DNA from: Bacilli bacterium
GTDB taxonomy: Bacteria > Bacillota_I > Bacilli_A > RF39 > UBA660
DNA length: 7,826 nt
Assembly: GCA_017888105.1 (NCBI GenBank)
Contig: JAGHGS010000146.1
Span: forward strand, 1-7,826
Direction of reading: 5' to 3'
A program made the translations under genes and the position numbers. Shown here in pieces: positions 5,466 to 7,826 of the stretch; positions within the stretch are counted from its first letter, which is position 1, and every line of letters begins with the position of its first letter. The notes below the pieces were generated by a model, which ran no database searches, was not told where the DNA came from, and saw only the letters and a list, made by a program, of their open reading frames with translations.

Positions 5466-5957
5466 TTATATCATTTCGGTATATTGTAAAAAAGTAATGA
5501 GATTCCTTTCTTCTATTTCACCAGGAAGTCCTCCTATTAAAGTATTATTCTTAAAAACCAATATTACTGGAGTGAAAGGAATGTAATTTGATAATCCTTG
5601 ATAATCATTTAAAAATTGTTCTAATTTTTCTTCATCCTTTAGCTCTTCTTCTTTTTCTAAATAATATACCTTTAAGGTTTCTATGTTTTCTACTTTTCCT
5701 AATATATTGCTGACTTTTTTCGTTGCTTTTTCTTCTTGATTTCCAATAAAAACAATTAATTCTTCTTTGTTTTTGATTTTTTCTTCTACTTCTTCTAATG
5801 TTGTTTGGGTTCCATAAGAAATATCAAATTCATATGTTTCTTCTACTGGAGTATTATCGATTGATTGCTCATCTTTTCCTTTTACTAAATTAAATACAAA
5901 ATAAAGAGTAAGACCTAATGCTAAAGTGATCGCAAAAGAAATAAGCAAGCGTTTCAT
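5466..5957 (-). CDS. Membrane-anchored thioredoxin-fold protein without redox cysteines (second of pair)
   Basis: This 163-residue protein has an N-terminal membrane anchor (about residues 4-23), then an acidic linker and a predicted extracellular thioredoxin-like domain (about 52-160). The fold is suggested by the first strand EELIVFIGN (65-73), a helix, the second strand ETLKVYYLE (93-101), the cis-proline strand FTPVILVFKNNTLIGG (128-143) and a final helix. The site expected to hold CxxC reads NQEEKAT (73-79), and the protein has no cysteine at all, so it cannot be a disulfide oxidoreductase. Its start overlaps the stop of the neighbouring 191-residue homologue (ATGA), so the two are coupled and probably act together, perhaps as a paired envelope chaperone or scaffold; that role is inference. 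Thioredoxin-like accessory proteins occur in bacteriocin loci, but this one sits in the translation block, not the peptide operon. Confidence 0.75.
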   Translation of the reverse strand: MKRLLISFAITLALGLTLYFVFNLVKGKDEQSIDNTPVEETYEFDISYGTQTTLEEVEEKIKNKEELIVFIGNQEEKATKKVSNILGKVENIETLKVYYLEKEEELKDEEKLEQFLNDYQGLSNYIPFTPVILVFKNNTLIGGLPGEIEERNLITFLQYTEMI

Positions 5958-6529
5958 TCTAAATACCCCTGAAACATTGTTTTAAAATTGTTGTATTTTA
6001 TTCCCGCTTGATAATCATTCCAATAATATTCTGGAGTAACATTTCCTTTTATAAATGCTGTTTCATTATCAAAAGCAATCACTTTACCATCTTTTACAAT
6101 TACTAGAGTTGGTGCATACAATTCTTTGGTTCCATCATCTAAAGTAACTAAATAATTAGATAAACTTAATACAATACTTTGATATGTTCCATTTCTGTTT
6201 TCACGATCTTCATAAAAGTCATAATAAAGTATTTCGGTAATGCCACAATCTTTTGCTGCTTCATTTAAAATGTTTGCATAGTATCCACTCCAAGTGTTTT
6301 CCGGATATCCCATAAAAATAATTGCATCTTCTTTTAAGGCTGCATATACTTCAACTGCATTTGCATATTTAAATACATTATCTTTACTTACATTTGCGTA
6401 TTCTTGATCAAAGCGTTCATTATCTACTACTTCCTCGGTGCCAAAATCTTTTGTTCCAATATAAATAAAACCAGCGATTATTAAGATAAATAATAGGCCT
6501 TGTAATATTAATTTTACTTTTTTATTCAT
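5954..6529 (-). CDS. Membrane-anchored thioredoxin-fold protein with the CxxC replaced (first of pair)
   Basis: This 191-residue protein has an N-terminal membrane helix (about residues 6-25) followed by an extracellular domain. The first strand AIIFMGYPEN (69-78) aligns with the strand and turn leading into CxxC in thioredoxin-like proteins, but the dipeptide site here reads NTWS (78-81). The second strand EILYYDFYED (99-108) and the cis-proline strand YAPTLVIVKDGKVIAF (138-153) complete the pattern. The only cysteine, Cys 95, is outside the active site, so redox activity is unlikely. The layout resembles the thioredoxin-like proteins called bacteriocin transport accessory proteins, though these normally keep CxxC. 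It is transcribed from a promoter only about 10 bases before the start and ends overlapping the next gene by ATGA. The ribosome binding site is poor, at best GTGAT. Confidence 0.75.
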   Translation of the reverse strand: MNKKVKLILQGLLFILIIAGFIYIGTKDFGTEEVVDNERFDQEYANVSKDNVFKYANAVEVYAALKEDAIIFMGYPENTWSGYYANILNEAAKDCGITEILYYDFYEDRENRNGTYQSIVLSLSNYLVTLDDGTKELYAPTLVIVKDGKVIAFDNETAFIKGNVTPEYYWNDYQAGIKYNNFKTMFQGYLE

Positions 6530-6545
6530 AATTCATCACATCTTT

Positions 6546-6574
6546 ATTATAGCATTTTCCCTTAATAATTTTAA
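6546..6574 (-). promoter_or_regulatory. Extended -10 promoter of the thioredoxin-like pair, with inverted repeats over the -35
   Basis: On the minus strand, TTAAAA (6574-6569), 17 bases, then a perfect TATAAT (6551-6546) preceded by TG one base upstream. The start point would be near 6539, leaving about 10 bases before the ATG at 6529-6527 and only GTGAT as a possible ribosome contact. CCTTAA (6560-6565) and TTAAGG (6571-6576) form an inverted repeat across the -35, and AAGGAA/TTCCTT (6573-6585) forms a second one sharing an arm. Confidence 0.65.
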
Positions 6575-6609
6575 GGAAATTCCTTTTTTTATGTTAAATA
6601 AATGTATAG

Positions 6610-6637
6610 AAAAAGGAAACTAATTTTCGTTTCCTTT
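6610..6637 (-). terminator. Terminator of tsf, overlapping its last codons
   Basis: On the minus strand, AAAGGAAAC (6637-6629), an 8-nt loop and GTTTCCTTT (6620-6612) form a 9-bp stem followed by a short T tract to 6610. The first arm encodes the KGN of the EF-Ts C-terminus and the loop holds the TAG stop. It separates tsf from the separately promoted thioredoxin-like pair. Confidence 0.65.
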
Positions 6638-7504
6638 CACTTGATTCATTACTTCTTCTGCAAAATTTTCACTGCGTTTTTCCATTCCTTCGCCTACTTC
6701 ATAACGAATCATACTAATAATTTCACCATTATTTTTCTTTACATAATCACTAACACTCATATCGCCATCTTTGATGAATGGTTGTTCTGCAAGACATACT
6801 TCTTTATAATATTTTTTAATTCTTCCTTCTACCATTTTTTCAGCAATATCAGCAGGTTTTCCTTCAGACATAGCAAGTTCTTTTTGAATTTTTCTTTCAC
6901 TTTCTACAACGCTTTCTGGTACATCACTTATAAATACATAGCTTGGACGCATTGCAGCAGCTTGCATAGCAACGTCTTTAGCAACACTTTCGTTTGCACC
7001 TTTAAGTAGTGTTAAAACAGCAATTTTGCCACCCATATGTAGGTATGAACCGAATACTTCATCATCACTTTTTTCTACTACTTCAATTCTTCTTAATGAT
7101 AATTTTTCGCCAATTTTAGCAGTTTTAGCAATGATTAATTCTTCAATTGTTCCTTCGTTTGTATTTACTTTTAATGCTTCTTCTAGTGTTTTTGCTGTAC
7201 TATCTAAAATTGATGTTCCAATTGTATCAATCATACCAGTAAATTCTTCATTTTTACTTACAAAGTCTGTTTCACTATTTACCTCTAAAATAACAGCTTT
7301 ATTTCCTTTTATATAGATGTTTGCAAGACCTTCAGCGGCAATACGAGATTCTTTTTTAGCACTTTTAGCGATTCCTTTTTCTCTTAACCAATCAATGCTT
7401 GCTGTAATATCTCCATTACATTCTTTCAAAGCTTTCTTACAATCCATCATTCCAGCTCCGGTTTTTTCACGAAGCTCTTTTACCATTGCGGCAGTAACTT
7501 CCAT
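6620..7504 (-). CDS. tsf: Translation elongation factor Ts
   Basis: This 294-residue cytosolic protein is the guanine-nucleotide exchange factor of EF-Tu. The N-terminal UBA-like module (1-55) carries VKELREKTGAGMMDCKKAL (8-26), the most conserved stretch of the family. The core holds the TDFVSKNEEF signature (79-88), which contacts EF-Tu near the magnesium site. Two homologous core subdomains follow, with HMGGKIAVL (156-164) and MQAAAMRPSYV (180-190), and a C-terminal region with CLAEQPFIKDGDMSV (237-251). The length is complete and no key block is missing. AGGAGG (7516-7511) lies six bases before the ATG. The gene starts 18 bases after the preceding stop, the usual rpsB-tsf arrangement, and ends in a hairpin, so it is not obviously cotranscribed with what follows. 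pyrH does not follow. Confidence 0.98.
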   Translation of the reverse strand: MEVTAAMVKELREKTGAGMMDCKKALKECNGDITASIDWLREKGIAKSAKKESRIAAEGLANIYIKGNKAVILEVNSETDFVSKNEEFTGMIDTIGTSILDSTAKTLEEALKVNTNEGTIEELIIAKTAKIGEKLSLRRIEVVEKSDDEVFGSYLHMGGKIAVLTLLKGANESVAKDVAMQAAAMRPSYVFISDVPESVVESERKIQKELAMSEGKPADIAEKMVEGRIKKYYKEVCLAEQPFIKDGDMSVSDYVKKNNGEIISMIRYEVGEGMEKRSENFAEEVMNQVKGNEN

Positions 7505-7522
7505 AATAATCCTCCTAATCTT

Positions 7523-7826
7523 TTATTTTAATGTGCTTATTAATTCATCTTTTTTCATTGTACTGTAGCCTTTAACGCCACGTTCTTTAGCTATCGCTTT
7601 AAGTTCAGCTAAAGTCATATCTTCTAAAGCTTTTTCAGCGTTTTCGCTTTTTTCTTCTACAACTTCTTCAGTTTTAGCTTCAACTTTTGTTTCTTCTTTT
7701 AAGGCTTTAGGAGCTTTTTCTTCTTTTTTTGACTCTTCATTTTTCTTTTCTTCTTCTTTGATTAACTCATCCATTTTAACTTCTTTATTAGACTTCTTGT
7801 CTTCTTCAGTTACATAGTGAACCATT
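7523..7826 (-). CDS. rpsB: C-terminal part of probable ribosomal protein S2, with Rho_N/SAP-like tail (5' end outside window)
   Basis: About 100 residues are visible, running off the window edge. An ATG sits at 7825-7823, but only one base precedes it, so it may be an internal Met. The visible part is a low-complexity Lys/Glu/Ala-rich linker (about residues 8-66) and a compact end. That end, DMTLAELKAIAKERGVKGYS (69-88) followed by MKKDELISTL, fits the Rho_N (Rho N-terminal) or SAP-like helix-turn-helix nucleic-acid-binding pattern. Position 18 bases before tsf strongly suggests the end of rpsB, and S2 proteins of Bacillota often carry acidic tails; a folded Rho_N-like end is unusual. None of the conserved S2 core is visible, so a separate small Rho_N protein between rpsB and tsf remains possible. 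Confidence 0.6.
   Translation of the reverse strand, partial: MVHYVTEEDKKSNKEVKMDELIKEEEKKNEESKKEEKAPKALKEETKVEAKTEEVVEEKSENAEKALEDMTLAELKAIAKERGVKGYSTMKKDELISTLK

Noticed and set aside
5954..5957. TGA as tryptophan (Mycoplasma-type code)
   Set aside because: TGA ends the 191-residue gene in a typical ATGA overlap, and Trp is encoded by TGG.
6602..7568. Several plus-strand frames across tsf and its upstream gap
   Set aside because: They are antisense to EF-Ts, whose sequence is conserved throughout; their Phe/Ser-rich content is the complement of Lys/Glu codons.
1..7826. tRNA, rRNA, CRISPR array, insertion sequence or attachment site
   Set aside because: No repeated spacer pattern, transposase-like frame, terminal repeats or cloverleaf was seen on either strand; intergenic gaps are short and explained by promoters and terminators.

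Overview
The window is AT-rich, uses strong AGGAGG-type ribosome binding sites, and reads in the standard code: TGG is Trp and one gene ends in TGA inside an ATGA overlap. This fits a low-GC Bacillota bacterium, perhaps one of the reduced-genome gut Bacilli related to Erysipelotrichia or Mollicutes. I cannot place it more precisely from sequence alone.

Right part (about 4858-7826, minus strand): a translation-factor block. It runs from the tail of an upstream gene, most likely ribosomal protein S2 with an unusual Lys/Glu-rich linker and a Rho_N/SAP-like end, into tsf (EF-Ts) with a terminator. A separately promoted pair of membrane-anchored thioredoxin-fold proteins without redox cysteines follows, then frr (ribosome recycling factor) from its own promoter. 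pyrH, usually found between tsf and frr, is absent; the thioredoxin-like pair sits in its place. frr is tightly coupled to an AI-2E/PerM-family membrane protein (3693-4856). That operon ends in a bidirectional terminator shared with a convergent XRE-type regulator (3247-3696).

Left part (about 203-3093, minus strand): the accessory system and the most interesting content. A C39-peptidase-containing ABC transporter overlaps a 136-residue single-span membrane protein that resembles a stripped-down HlyD/LcnD-type accessory protein. It is followed by three tiny tandem genes encoding 43-47-residue peptides with 14-15-residue double-glycine leaders, then a terminator. The transporter should cut the leaders after Gly-Gly and export the three hydrophobic or cationic cores. 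Two cores carry GxxxG motifs as in two-peptide bacteriocins; the third begins like an amphipathic antimicrobial helix. The divergent regulator, with two HTH domains, is the obvious candidate controller. No dedicated immunity gene is evident.

Extreme left (1-179): no complete gene. A strong plus-strand terminator (56-106) suggests that a plus-strand gene ends just at or before the window edge.
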